Shown: positions 24,085 through 35,618 of the stretch, in pieces
Position numbering within the stretch: the first letter of the stretch is position 1
Layout of the letters: every line of letters begins with the position of its first letter
From: Isoetes taiwanensis
Lineage: Eukaryota; Streptophyta; Lycopodiopsida; Isoetales; Isoetaceae
Assembly: GCA_021234155.1 (NCBI GenBank)
Contig: JAJEKV010000002.1
Span: 42,959,203-43,023,202, forward strand
Length of the DNA: 64,000 bases
Reading direction: 5' to 3'
Made by a program: the position numbers and the translations under genes
Notes under the pieces: model-generated
Told to the model about the DNA's origin: nothing
Seen by the model: only the letters and a program-made list of their open reading frames with translations
Databases searched by the model: none

Positions 24085-27000
24085 ATGGATAAAGCTCGAG
24101 CTCCAAATGCTGGAACTTCTTTCAGAGGTCGAGGACGTGTCCTGATAGGTCGTGGTCGCGGGATAGGTGGTCGCAGCAGTAGGTCTGGCTCTTCACAAGC
24201 TGCATCATCAGAACAACAAGAAGGGGATGAGGATCCCTTGGAGCAGGTTAGCTTTTCTAAAAACTTAAATTTCTGGAATGGGAGATTGCTTTAAGGATGT
24301 GGGTTGAGTTGCATTTCGGCCAGGCCTGTATTTCGTTACCAAGAACCTCTATTTCTATACTTCTGGAATCTTGATCCTGCCTTCATAAAAAATCAGCAGA
24401 AACATCAAATGGTCTTGGGTAGCTTACAATGCACAAGGAATTTCTATCTGACAGCAGCAAACAGCATGTGTCGAATCCAGAACTCGCAATACTCCATGAC
24501 CAAAGCTGGCTGCCCTAAAGAGAGACCAAGCTGGCTGTGGATTCTGAAAACTGTAGAAAAGATAAGAGAAACTAAGTTAAAACGTTCCAATGACATTCAT
24601 AATCTCATGACAATAAAAGCAAGTATTTCTAAAGTGCAATCCAAATGTGATTTCGAATCCTGTTAACATATGCAGGCATGTGGAGTTAAGTCTAGCATTT
24701 AGCCTTTGCGTTTAGAAACGTGATGGATGCTCTATATGTTAGTGTGTGTATATGCTGCCATGTGCAAGCATGAATACTATGCTGAAGAAGGGCATAGCTC
24801 CTGATCATTCAAGCTGAAGATCATTGAACATTTTTAGCTAACAAATGCAGATGTGTATTCAGTTATCATTCAACATTCCTTTTCTCACTTCAAGCGAATC
24901 TGCAAATTACAGAATAGAGTATTAGAGACAGAGGCTTTGTGCAATGAGATATGCTACAAAAGTTGCATGACTGAATTAGCTGCAATCAGGCGCCATCTAT
25001 GCAATTTAAATATTTTGCATGTTGGCTACCAGGGAATCACTGAAAGAAGAGGATAATAGTTATAGAATAATCCATCACAATGTATGCCATGTTAACTGAA
25101 GGCGTGTATGCCATGTTAGTTATATGCTCGGTGAATAAAATGCATGAGACTTTCTGCACAACTAACAAACGGACATCTCTACAAACTGATCATTGAACAT
25201 TTCTATCTAACTCACAAATGTAGATGTGTATCCAGTTATCATTTCTAGAGGCAGCAAGCTAAAAATCATCATTGAACATTCCTTTTCTCACTGCAAGCAA
25301 ACATGCAGAGAAGAGTTCAAAAACATTGACCCAATATTAATTGTAGTATCCAACTTATCGCTGTGTCTTTATAATACGAAAATATGAAGAAGTTCCAAGC
25401 GCCTGCTCCTTTCTGTGGCTGATCCTCATTCCTTCAGGTGCATGCTAGATTGTGTTCATTTATAGAATTCAAAACCAAACTCCCTTGAAAGAGTTAGTAG
25501 CCTGTCTGCTGGTGTCACATGTTAATGTTTTCACACCCTGCAAAACCTGAACCCACACAAAATTCTCTTTAGTGATGGTGACACTGGGATGTGATGACAC
25601 TCTGTTGACTGCATGCCCATGGGACACTTTAGCAGGGGACATATACCTCATGGCCTATATTAGACATGTGCCAAAACCAGAAATAGAAAAGCGTGCCTTT
25701 GCTGGTGCTTTTAATGTTGAAGATGCTAGCTCTGCAATGACCCTTTCAACATGCATATGCGGGAGAATTTTTGTTCCTGCAAGATTGGAAAAGGTAGCCA
25801 TATTTTGCATAACTGTTTGATTTTGGTCCTGACATTATAAAAATGATGTTGGAATAAACTGGTACAGTAGAATGCATGCTAGCAAAAGAAAGGGAATTTT
25901 GTTTCATAACAAAGCAAGAGTACCTCGTAGCAAGACCTTCATGGTTTCCCCCATCCCCTATGGTAATATGTACAGCCCCACAAGGATCATCATTCCAAGA
26001 GAAGACACAAGCCTGAACATACATCACATAAACATGAGATCATCTAAAGCAAGAGCATTCAATGGACAAGAGATAAACTGTCAAAGATCTGAATAATATC
26101 TTATGTACCGTGCGCTCATATGCATGAACGTGGCCTGCAAATATGATGTCTACTCTAGCTTGATAAAGTAGGGATTCCATAGATGCCATCATTGCATTTC
26201 CCTTGCCTTGATGTGCATTATTGCTATTGTACCATGGGGCATGGATTAGAGCTAAAAGCCATGGAGTTCTGCTCCTATTAACTTTCTGAAGGTCTGCCTT
26301 GAAGCCAAATATTACATGTTATATAAATGTAAATTATCTGCGAGTTTGAAATGAAAGGACAGATGTACCTGCTTGAAGCCTACTTCTGTATGTTACTAGG
26401 TAGACATACATTGTATGTTTGTTTTAAATTGTAGATACATTGTAGGTGAGTTGGTCCTTTCATTGTAGGTTAGTTGGTCCTTAATGAGGTACAGAAGTTC
26501 TTGTTCGAGAAGGATTGGATTGGGCTAGAAAGACTCAGCAAACCCAATTACAGTTGGCCCTGTATGCTTAGCAAGATAGGCATGAACTCCAGAGCAGCAT
26601 TCTAATCTTAATTGCCCCATCTGTTCCTTGAAGATAGACTGTCTGGCTAATCCAGTGACAGTGCAGGGCTTCCTGCCATATAGCACAGGATTTTCCGTAT
26701 GAATCAATGACTGGAATCAAATAAGAAAGAATTATCTTGCACGAGATCAAACTGATAATTTCGTTTTTTAGAATGAACCCAAAAAACAAGTATTTATGAA
26801 GATTAACTCAAATCCCTCCACTAGTTGTAAGAGCAGATGCCCATATAAAATTTAGGCACATATGAGATTCATATCAAACATTTAGGAGATGTTTTATAAA
26901 CAGGGTAGCATCATATATAAGATGGTCAGCTCAGCTTGTTCTTTTCAATTTATAAAGATGCCAATTGTTTAGTTTTGGCCATCCAATTGTTTCTCTTCTA

Positions 27001-27664
27001 AATCCAATTGTTTAATCCTCAGATCGTGCATGCTGGTGGTCGAGGTCGTGGAACTTCTAATGCGTGGATTACTGCTAATAGAATGATAGAAAATGGCTAT
27101 TCTGATAGGGACGCAAATGGATGTCGTGCTAAATATGAAAATTTGATTGGTGAGTATAAGACAATCCATGATTTTAGCAAGAGGACAGGGATGCCAGAAT
27201 ACTTTTCTTTGTCAAGGAGTGAAAAGAAAAACTTTAACCTCCCTATTCTTGATGAGGCCATTTATAATATGTTTGATTCTTTTCAATCAAGTCGGCCTAA
27301 CGTGGAACCAATGCACACTGCTGACACTAGTAGAGGTACTAGTGAGGGGGATCACCATCCCCATGGTATTGGTGAAGAAGCCTCGTCTGGAAAACGTAGA
27401 GCGAGTAATACTAGCTCTTTATCCAAGACGATGGCAGAAAATAACAAAGAAATGATAGAAATGATGGAAAGCCACTTTGTGAAAACATTAGAAGTGGAAA
27501 AAGAGAAGCTTGAGCTACAACGTACTCTAGTGGGAGCGATGGCGGGGGCATTCGAGAAAATGGGCAGCTACTTTTCAACCAAAGAAGCATCATTTCGCCC
27601 ACCAAATTCAGGTTTGTCTCTTCGTTCATCATCTAATGCGCATATGAGAATTTTACTATTTTAA
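24085..27664 (+). CDS. Harbinger ORF1, SANT/trihelix-like DNA-binding protein
   Basis: Exon 24085-24246 starts at ATG and encodes a basic Gly/Arg/Ser-rich N-terminus ending EGDEDPLEQ. A GT donor follows. The next recognisable exon begins at 27023 after CAG, phase 0 on both sides, and gives NAWITANRMIENGYSDRDAN, then CRAKYENLIGEYKTIHDF. This is the trihelix-like DNA-binding fold found in Harbinger ORF1 and related plant proteins. A Glu/Lys-rich helical segment (MAENNKEMIEMMESH) follows, probably for dimerisation. The frame ends at 27662-27664, or just after an intron at 27612-27683 if that is spliced. The first helix of the fold seems missing, so an unrecognised exon may lie in the 2.78 kb intron. 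Confidence 0.65.
24247..27022. other. ORF1 intron with foreign DNA
   Basis: This intron of about 2.78 kb contains a purple acid phosphatase fragment (25935-26310, -) and a direct duplication (about 24805-24917 and 25182-25320, sharing ATCATTGAACATT and AGATGTGTATNCAGTTATCA). Frames at 24304-24666, 25469-25820 and 26525-26789 show no domain I can name. Confidence 0.6.
25935..26310 (-). pseudogene. Purple acid phosphatase gene fragment captured in the transposon
   Basis: On the minus strand, exon-like sequence at about 26310-26108 encodes RTPWLLALIHAPWYNSNNAH, then YQARVDIIFAGHVHAYERT. A second piece at about 26000-25929 encodes DPCGAVHITIGDGGNHEGLA and is followed by a GT donor. These match the C-terminal half of plant purple acid phosphatases, including the His-containing GHVHAYER metal-ligand motif. 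Those enzymes are secreted or vacuolar Fe-Zn/Mn phosphohydrolases. Only two exons of the family's usual structure are present; the N-terminal half and the C-terminal end are not seen, so it cannot make enzyme. It lies antisense to ORF1 inside its intron. Confidence 0.85.
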
Positions 27665-28023
27665 CACGAAGTTGTTTTTGCAGGTTGAATTGCCCACTAT
27701 GGAATGGTCATTGGAGGAGAGAGATTTGATTAGAAATCTGAAATTTCTCTTGTAAAATCTGAAATGCAAAACTATTGTCAAAACTTTGAAATTTTGAAAA
27801 CTCTTTCATGTTAACTGGGCTTCAAAATTTAAAACTTTATGAACGAGCTTTTATGATTTTTGCATTATATAGCATCCAATGATAAGCTTCGAATGACTTT
27901 TTATGATTGTTGAATGAGCTTTTATGATATGAATGAGCTTGTTGAATGTTGTATTATGGATCATCCAATGATAAGCTTCCACTAACAAACTGACTAAAAT
28001 TGTGCATTGTGCAGTGTTTTATC

Positions 28024-29441
28024 ATGATGGTTATGGGTTCATATGTTAATTTGTTCATGGCACAAGAAGAGGACAATTGCTTGAAGCGTTTAATAGATGA
28101 TGAGATGAATGTCTTGAGAACACACGGCCATGTGGAGATTTCTTGTGCGGATGTTTCTACTGAAGGTAGATGGTGGGTGGAACCGAGAAGTTTTACGTGG
28201 TTTGACCGATTCTTAATGTCTTATTACGATGATCGTAGATGGCAAAAAAAGTTTAGAATGAAAAAATCTACGTTCATGTTTCTTTGCAATAGTCTCCAGG
28301 ATGAGGTTGAGAAAAAAGATACACATTATAGAAAAGCCGTTCCCGTTAATGTACGTGTAGCTTGTTGTCTTTACAAGCTTTTCAAAGGTTGTGATTACCT
28401 GGCACTATCTGAAAAGTTCGGCATTGGAGAGAGCACGGCTCATATGATCGTCATGGAAGTATGCAAAGCCATTGTGAAAGTTTTTGGACATAAGATAGTA
28501 TTTCCAACAGGTGACCAATTATTAGAAGTGATAGCTGGGTTTCAACAAGTTTCGAAGCTTCCAAATGCAGGTATTTCAATCATAATTCATTTCTAGTTCA
28601 AGTTACATATTTTGCTTGATTGAATGACAATAAAAACTAATTGTGTATAAACCTTTTCAGCTGGTGCCATAGATTGCACGCACTTCGAAATATTGCAACC
28701 ATGTGGTCCTGCTGGATTGGATTATTATGATAGGAAATGTAGATTTAGCATTATCATGCAAGCTATTGTTGATACAAAAAGAAGGTTTCTAGATATATTT
28801 TGTGGGTACCCGGGATCAGTGCATGATGTACGAGTGTTAAGAAATTCAGGGATAGCAAGGAGGATCCAAGAACGTCAAATCTTGCAAAGCCCTATCATGA
28901 CCATCGACCATAGAGAATTGAGACCCTATTTCTTAGGAGACAAAGGCTATCATTGCTCCCCTTGGTTGATCACACCATATGAAGGGAATGCTCAACTTTT
29001 ATCATATGCTGGTATGGTTAATAGTTTATGTTTTTGTTTAATTTCAATTCATGTTCTAAATGCAATTCGTTTTGAAATGTAGAGAACATCTTCAATAAGA
29101 AGCTGGCGCAGGGAAGGTTATATGTGGAGCAAACGTTCGGGCTATTAAAGTGCAAGTTCCGATGTCTCGATACGAAACTTAAGATGAAGCCAGAGAATGT
29201 TCCAACACTTACTCACGCATGTTGTATTCTCCATAATCTGCTTATTGATATTGGTGAGGCAGATATAGAGGAAGAGTTGGAGCAAGTAAGGCAGTGGCGA
29301 CTAAGACGAGGAGAAGAAGAAGAGATCGAGGAGAATGAGGCAGATGAAGCTGAAGAACCACGTGCGAACACTGATCCAGACCCATATGAATTGGGTGTGG
29401 AGATCCGCCGCACATTAACTGAATATATAGTCTTCACTTAA
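28024..29441 (+). CDS. PIF/Harbinger DDE transposase
   Basis: Exons 28024-28570, 28661-29011 and 29083-29441 join in phase at GT-AG borders into 418 residues. The N-terminal part has an HTH-like region (ALSEKFGIGESTAHMIVMEV). The catalytic core shows GAIDCTH (first Asp), GYPGSVHDVRVLRNS (second Asp), LGDKGYHC, and VEQTFGLLKCKFR (Glu; many relatives have IERAFG). It ends in an acidic tail (GEEEEIEENEADEAEE). No internal stop or frameshift was found. The enzyme excises and inserts the element at TTA sites with help from ORF1. The start at 28024 is the first ATG of two in tandem after a CAG; an upstream exon is possible. Confidence 0.85.
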
Positions 29442-29702
29442 TAATTGTCTCTTATTTGATAAGCTTTGAATAACAAAATTGACTAGAATAACAAGTTATG
29501 AATAAATGGTAGGCTTTGAATTCAATGATAAGCTTTGAATAACAAGTTGATTATGTAGTGTTTTAATGAGATTGAATATGACCAACAAGTGCATGATATC
29601 ATGATGGTTATGAGTTCGTATGTTAATTTATTGATGGCATAAGAAGAGGACAATTGTTTGAAGCACTTAATAGAAAACAAAAATAAAACTTAACGGAGGT
29701 AT

Positions 29703-30074
29703 GTGCGAAGGTATTGCCGTTAGCATTAAGTTAAAAAAAAAATAACCTAATGGACACATGTGCGAACCCATTGCCGTTAGCATTAAGTTAGACTCTAACT
29801 TAATAGGCACCTATGCGAAGAAATTGCCGTTAGCATTAAGTTAGCGCTAACTTAACTAAGACAGGTGCGAACACAATTTTATTTTATTGTTAAGTTAAAA
29901 AAAAATAACCTAACTTATTCTAGTCTGAAAGGATTTAACTAGTTTCCGTTAGGTTAAAGTCTTAACGGAAAGTTAACTTAGTCTTGGTGCGAACACAACA
30001 GTCTCTTATAAGTTTAACTGGCAGTTAAAAAAAATTAACTTATTCCTAACTTAACGGCGAGTGCGAAGGTACCC
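29703..30074 (+). repeat. Right subterminal repeat cluster and terminal inverted repeat
   Basis: Three copies of GTGCGAA...GCCGTTAGCATTAAGTTA lie at 29703-29733, 29760-29790 and 29813-29843 (spacing 57 and 53). Further GGTGCGAACACAA copies lie near 29863 and 29977. The element ends GTGCGAAGGTACCC at 30074. Confidence 0.85.
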
Positions 30075-30271
30075 TTAGTCCGCAAAGTATACCGGTCGTC
30101 TTAAACTCCGCTGTCACGCCAGAACGTCTTTTAGATAAAAGAGTTTGGCAGCTGCGCAATAGAGATGTGGTAGAACATCTGGTTCAGTGGCAGAACTAGT
30201 CTTCTGAGCATGCCACCTGGGAGACAGAAGAATTTGTGCAGTAGTTCCCTCGTCTAAAAGATCAACCTTGA
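30075..30271 (+). pseudogene. gypsy pol C-terminus with chromodomain-like segment
   Basis: This is the continuation of the frame interrupted at 23781. It carries PERLLDKRVWQLRNRDVVEH, then LVQWQN, a stop, and HATWETEEFVQ, the pattern of a gypsy chromodomain-like tail (aromatic-Trp-...-ATWE). A stop TAG lies inside it. Its frame fits the upstream part once the 6.29 kb insert and one TTA copy are left out. Confidence 0.8.
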
Positions 30272-30282
30272 GAACAAGGTCC

Positions 30283-30299
30283 AAAAGGAGGGGGAGGAA
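30283..30299 (+). promoter_or_regulatory. Polypurine tract
   Basis: The purine-rich run AAAAGGAGGGGGAGGAA sits directly before the 3' LTR and would prime plus-strand DNA synthesis. Confidence 0.85.
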
Positions 30300-31264
30300 T
30301 GTTACAGGTGCTCTTAAGGGTATAGCTGGAACTGGGCCCTTGATAGACGTTCATGAGCATGGAGGTACTGTTAGTTACATTGCTGAGCAGTTGTGATCAA
30401 TGGGCCATGTTGACCGTAATCAGTCTATGGTGACGGAATGCGAAATAAGGGACAAAGATTACTAGGGACCGATATCGGCACTAGGGGCACTAATATTAAG
30501 TAATAATATTAGTTGTGGAAGCAAGGGATGTGATACCAATGGTTGTTGCCAGTAGTAACGTAACATTAATATTAGTGGGTTTATGTTACAAGTTAACATC
30601 AGGGTACTAGTGTTAGTTATTAACACTAGGGGTGTTAACATTGTTATTGATAAGAAGTTAATGTAAGATGACATTGTTAAATGTTAATGGTTAAAGGACA
30701 CGTGGCGTGTTTTGGTTCATTGAAGTAAAATATGCTAAAGAACAGATCGAGATATTATGTAATGGGGCTACGATGGTGGCCATGCTGAGTCCTTTGGTGG
30801 ATGCTCTGATTGGAGTTAAGTTCTGGTCCAGGTGGGTCAGATTTGCCTCGGTAGAACTGAGGTTAGCACCACTTGTGGGATTATAAAGCATGGAGGACGA
30901 ATTGGTCATGACACGATTGATGGTGGGCTTTTGAGAAAGAACCGATTCTGAGGTCATAGATCTTTGATTGAATCGATGCTTGGCTAAGAAGCTCGATTTG
31001 GTAGATTAAATCCATTATAGTAGCCATAGATTAGGCCATTGCCTTATGTGGTTGCAATTAGACTTCTGTGCGGTTGATCAGGTACGGCTCAGGAAAACTA
31101 GGAACTGATCACTTATGGTGTTGGTAACATCGAGGTGTTGATAACATTGACTGGGAGCAGCGCATCAACAATCAACATGGGGGATCCGGGATCCATGGTG
31201 TGGGAGGTAGTTGATTGGCTCATTCCAAGCGGGCAAAATTTGGTCTTTGAATTTCGCCGTGCCA
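30300..31264 (+). repeat. 3' LTR of gypsy element
   Basis: Begins TGTTACAGGTGCTC and parallels 18206-19192; the expected end GTAACA reads GTGCCA here. It is about 20 bases shorter than the 5' copy because of small indels. Confidence 0.85.
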
Positions 31265-31920
31265 TCGAGTATGAGGAGTGTGATAGGAACCTGAGCTGTG
31301 ATGGAGTTTGTAGACATGATATTACCTCTTCCATTATTTTGATTGCCTCTATTGCTGGTGCGATTAGTCCCATGGCTTGAGCAGTTTCTTGGTATATGTT
31401 GTACTGTTGATCGCCCTGAATTTTAAGATCTTCTCAAGTTCATGCGGGCTTGTTGAGGAGGATGCTTCTTAGATAGAATGGTTCTCTAAGCTTTGGAAGC
31501 AGAAGACATATCCTACAGATGAGTTGTCCTTTTGTTCTCTCATGAACAATGTTCCATGTTATACCCAGATATTCCTGTTCAAGGTGATCGGATGGTTTAT
31601 GGTGTTTGGTTTGTAAGGGATAAATGTATAATGTTCATTGTAATCAATGTACATTATTGAATTGAGATCATGGATGAGTGGGCGTAAAAAGTATCTACCC
31701 AATGGGGACATTCCAATAGGTAATATCCGATGTTTTGGCAAATTGCAGTTTGTTCTGTCCTTTCAAATGTAGAGGGAGGCATTTGACTAACGGATGTTTT
31801 TGTGTCATGTGGTATGACATAATCCTCCATCCTGCTTCCATGGATGAGAGGTAACATGCAGATATATAATCTTGAATTTCAATTTTTCGTTGAGGATTAT
31901 GTTTTGCAATTTGATCTATA
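31265..31920. other. Intergenic, no gene recognised
   Basis: Open frames are short and without recognisable domains. The stretch lies between the gypsy 3' LTR and the MITE-like element. Confidence 0.45.
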
Positions 31921-31921
31921 G

Positions 31922-32462
31922 GTTGTCAATGTTGTTAAGTACGTCAAAATCCGTACCTTTAAAAAACGTTTTTTAAGATTTTTTGAAGATTTTTAAAATT
32001 TTTGGAAAAAATCTTTAAAAACATATTTCATATAAAATACGTTAAAATCCTTAAAAATCTTTAAAAATCCTTAGACTGTGATTTTGTTTATTCAAATATA
32101 TGATATTCTTGAACTTATTTATCCTTTTATATGAAATTCTTATATTTCTTAATCTCTATAATAATGTTTTTTTGAACTTTCTTAAGAGTTGTATGGCAAA
32201 AAAACTATGATATCTTTGTACTTGAACCTAATAGTTTCTAGTAGCAGCATAAATTTCTGATTTACTTGTTGGCATGCTACGTCTTGTAACTTGTAGTAAA
32301 AATGTTTTAACCATAGCGAATATATCCAATAAAGCAGTGCAAAGAATGTGCAAAATTTTTTTTTTTGGGCCATACAATATCATAAAAATCCTTTAAAAAA
32401 TGTGAGGATTTTTATAAAGGTACTTTAAAAATAAAAAACGGATTTTTTAACAATATTGGTTG
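31922..32462. mobile_element. MITE-like element, about 540 bp, with imperfect terminal inverted repeats
   Basis: The left end reads TCAATGTTGTTAA...AAATCCGT. The right end in reverse complement reads CCAATATTGTTAA...AAATCCGT with a 6-7 base gap. AAAAATCCTT/AAGGATTTTT blocks repeat near both ends. The interior is AT-rich and non-coding. I did not find an unambiguous target duplication, so the superfamily is open. Confidence 0.45.
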
Positions 32463-32770
32463 AGATATCATCGACTTGGACACAGGCTCCGCTGATTGCA
32501 TTGGTTCATGGTTGTCATTGATATCAAAACAAGTGGTGTCAAAGCCTTATCCATAAAGATGGGCAAATATATGCGTTGTTGATGCAATGTCTGCATATAC
32601 GTGGCAATCCATCTATTGAAGCAAGAATGGGATGTATGGAATGACATTCACATCTGCCTCTGTTCGTCTTCTATATTGAACATATCCCTTTTCATCAATA
32701 TAGGTTGTTGGATTCAATGGGTTTGGGTATTGGCAGCAGCATTTGTTATTGTTCAAGATGAGGATGAAAT

Positions 32771-33180
32771 GATCTAAAAATTAGAATAAAATGTTCCAGA
32801 AGCTTGTGGATGATCAGGATCTGATAATATGGACGTCTAGAATTAATTTAATTCAGATTGATGATATGGACAATGTTTAGTTCATCAAATCTCAGCCGTT
32901 GGATTTGGACAATATTTAGTTCATCAAATCTCAGCCCTTGGATTTTGACTATCACACAAATGATCAAAAAATTACAATAAGATGTTCCAAAAGCTTGTGG
33001 ATGATCAGGATCTGATGATGTGGACAACTACGATTAGTTTAGTCTAGTTTAATTTAGATTGATGATCTGGACATTGTTTATTTCAAATCTCAGCCATTGT
33101 ATTTTGACTACGGCGCAACGGACAATGTTTAGTTCATCAAATCTCAGTCGTTGGATTTTGATTACGACACAACGGCCAGA
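32771..33180. repeat. Tandem repeat, unit about 190 bp, with nested shorter repeats
   Basis: AAGCTTGTGGATGATCAGGA occurs at about 32801 and 32992, each preceded by a similar AAAATGTTCCA-type block. The phrase AGTTCATCAAATCTCAG occurs at about 32880, 32920 and 33131. The units have diverged. Confidence 0.8.
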
Positions 33181-33261
33181 AAACCAAATATTCCAGCGTC
33201 CCTTCTAAAATAGGTAAGTTTTATCTTACATTATGAGATCTTATGAACATTTGTTTTATTT

Positions 33262-33312
33262 GGGTTCCATAGGCCAATTGGCCTCCGTGGATGATAAAAA
33301 TACATTCTATTC
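33262..33312 (+). mobile_element. LINE 3' end fragment (stem-loop plus ATTCT tail)
   Basis: CCATAGGCCAATTGGCCTCC forms a stem-loop and is followed by GTGGATGATAAAAATAC and repeats of ATTCT. The minus strand at 58255-58211, directly downstream of a LINE ORF2, has the same layout (CCTATTGGTCTC, GTGGACGTTAAAAA, ATTCTATTTT). No coding part is attached here. Confidence 0.55.
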
Positions 33313-35194
33313 TATTCTAAAACACATTCAAACACTTCGATATGCATTTTGATTGTGGAGAATATACAAAACATCATAAGCAATGCAAAAGAGAATGCTC
33401 CTTGATTGCAAGTACCAATAGCCTTATGTATTTTCTACAACCTCACGTGGAAACATTACTGATACGCAGAGGCAGTATTCACACATGAGAATGTGACCTA
33501 AGGTGACATTTTTGTTTTGTGCAAGCCTATATTCCGTGTGCAAAACGTTGAGTAAATGTGCGTATATTTGAATAAATGTCTGGAATCTCATCTAAAAATA
33601 TAATGCAAAATCTATTAAACATTCCTTGAGAAGATCAATGCCGTATGTCACAATTGACCTAGAAGGCGGAATGTAATATAACTAGTATCTACTTATACAC
33701 GAAAGGTCAGGTACATATCTTTGCAGTCATCGAAATAAGGCAGCACGCGGTAGTTGCACTGGAAGTTCAAATACAATGCAAGTTTACAACTGGCGTATGA
33801 TTTGACCCAGATCTATTAAAATAGGTACCTGCTTTTTGTACTTTTCAATCTGGATGCCTTCTTGCAAAGTGCGTGCCATGCAGATTTGATGGTAATATGG
33901 TTTTTATCATCAATCTTGTTAATTTGGAAATTTCCGGTTTGGCCAGAAACTTTTTGGAATTTTTGTTAAGCTATTTCGCTAAGGTTTGAAGGGTTTTCAG
34001 TTACCGGATAAACTTCCCGACTTCCAGAAATCGAAAAAAATTTCAATGTGTTTTCTAGGTCTGTCTTTGTACTGTGTATTCGGCATATCGATGAGAAGCT
34101 TTCGGCATGGACAACATCTGTGTGCCTGCCATATGCATTAGACGAATCCATTTATCCAGTACTACCAAGCATTTGTGGTCTACAGACAAAGGATAATATG
34201 TTGTTTGCATATCCTTTAGAACTGGCCTCCAAAAAACGTCTTTGGGTGCCTCAGGAGTTCCGTGGTTTTGTATAGGCCAGACTAAAGACTATCTGGTCCA
34301 GAATTGTGCAGGTAAGGCCACTACTTTGGAGCCCCTTTTCTGTCTTGAGTTTTGTAATTTATAAATGCTTCTATTGTCTGGCTCTCAGGATCGCATATCT
34401 TATTGTCTTTTCCCATGCAACGAAATTACCAGATATAGCTAGAGCTGTTTGCCTTTATGCATTACTTTTTATTGCTCTAGAAGGTCTGATTTTTATGACC
34501 ACAATCGATATTGCTTATTCCTGTGGAAAGACTACCCTGCTAAGCAGAATCTTACTTATTAAATTGTAGGGTGCTTCTCTGATGCTCAACATGTATCTCA
34601 ATAGAAAGTTTAACAACTTTTGTCATATTCTTTTGACCCTGATCATACATCTTTTGAAAAATATTAATGTGAGAACCAACTTTTAGTTGCCATTCTAACT
34701 CCAATTGCTGAAGCTCCAGAGCTTGGAGTTGGCAGTAGACTTTATGTTTGACAAGAAGTGCAGTTAAAGAAGTGAAGATATGGCTACGCATGATCATAAA
34801 AGTGGTGTAAGGATGAATCCATCAAATACAGTTTTGTCCTGTGCACTGGTTGAGACTAGGCCTGTAATTGTAAGAGGAGACAAGGTTGTAGAGTGCATTG
34901 ATGAAAGTCGTAGGCTTTGAAAAAGATTTGGATATCCAGAGCAGCAGGTTTTCTGTTATAGAAAGAGTAATAAAGCATGTGACATGAAGGTGGTAATATT
35001 GTTTAGCATCCATAGAGTGCCATATTTGCATTAAGCAGAAGCAGAAGCAGCCTTTGATTGTTTGATGATGAGTAAGGAGTTACATGCATGATTTGTAACA
35101 TTCTATCTTTCCTTCTATTTTGTATGAAACATTGGTTTGGCTTTTGTGAAACTTCTTCCTTATTGATTAATGTTTCATATTTTGGAGCAAAAAA

Positions 35195-35618
35195 ATGGTG
35201 TTGTTAACAGTGCTAAAACTGCACCTTATACAACAGGATCCTACATGTTGGAGAGCCATGGTGAGTTTATCATTGTTGGCTTATTCTTATTTCAGTGGGA
35301 CTATTGTTGTTTTATGCTTGGTTGAGGCCAGTCAGGCATTTGCAAATCAACAGCCAAGTGGCTTATTCTTATTTCAGAGGGACTATTGTTGTTTGTGCCT
35401 GGTTAAGGCCAGTCAGGCATTTGCAAATCAACAACCAAGTGTATACACATGGATTGAATTTATTTTAGCGTATGGCAATGTTGGACAAGGACGGGAATTG
35501 TAGCAGAAGATGTACTTGGAGTGCAATGATTGCAACCTTTGTACAACATGATAGAGATTATGGACCAAAATTAAGAAAGAGAGTGATGGCTCAGCCAAAG
35601 GTACATGATGACATCTAG
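35195..35618 (+). pseudogene. Possible pentatricopeptide-repeat (PPR) relic
   Basis: The frame contains VYTWIEFILAYGNVGQGREL, then after a stop CTWSAMIATFVQHDRDYG. These recall two PPR helices of plant organelle RNA-binding proteins (YTWN.LI.AY..., SW.AMIA..VQHG). Stops interrupt the match and there are too few repeats for a gene. The similarity is loose and could be chance. Confidence 0.3.
35278..35439 (+). repeat. Tandem duplication, unit about 81 bp
   Basis: TGGCTTATTCTTATTTCAG...CAGGCATTTGCAAATCAACA occurs twice back to back (35279-35359, 35360-35439) with a handful of differences. It keeps an open frame and so lengthens the PPR-like relic. Confidence 0.9.

Larger units (their letters stand above)
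23782..30074 (+). mobile_element. PIF/Harbinger DNA transposon, 6293 bp, both ORFs present
   Basis: The ends are inverted: the left end reads GGGTACCTTCAGACCAGCCG and the right end in reverse complement GGGTACCTTCGCACTCGCCG, with similarity continuing to about 28-40 bases. TTA flanks both sides (23779-23781, 30075-30077), the 3 bp target preferred by PIF/Harbinger. Inside, in order, are subterminal repeats, ORF1 (SANT/trihelix-like), a 2.8 kb intron with foreign DNA, a DDE transposase gene with two introns, and a cluster of right-end repeats. It sits within gypsy pol. Both proteins look largely open, so the element may have been mobile recently or still be. Confidence 0.92.
18206..31264 (+). 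mobile_element. Ty3/gypsy LTR retrotransposon with chromodomain-like end, decayed, split by a Harbinger element
   Basis: The element has two LTRs (18206-19192 and 30300-31264), a Met-tRNA-type primer binding site, gag-pol remains in gypsy order (protease, reverse transcriptase, RNase H, integrase), a chromodomain-like tail and a polypurine tract. The coding part is split at 23781/30075 by a 6.29 kb DNA transposon. The flanking pentamers (CACAA before, TCGAG after) do not match, so the target duplication is eroded, the 3' edge is misplaced, or the ends derive from recombination. Many frameshifts and stops show it cannot supply its own proteins. Confidence 0.9.

Noticed and set aside
25572-25820. 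Frame next to the phosphatase fragment as a further phosphatase exon
   Set aside because: Neither strand gives the expected C-terminal phosphatase sequence here, so it is left unassigned.
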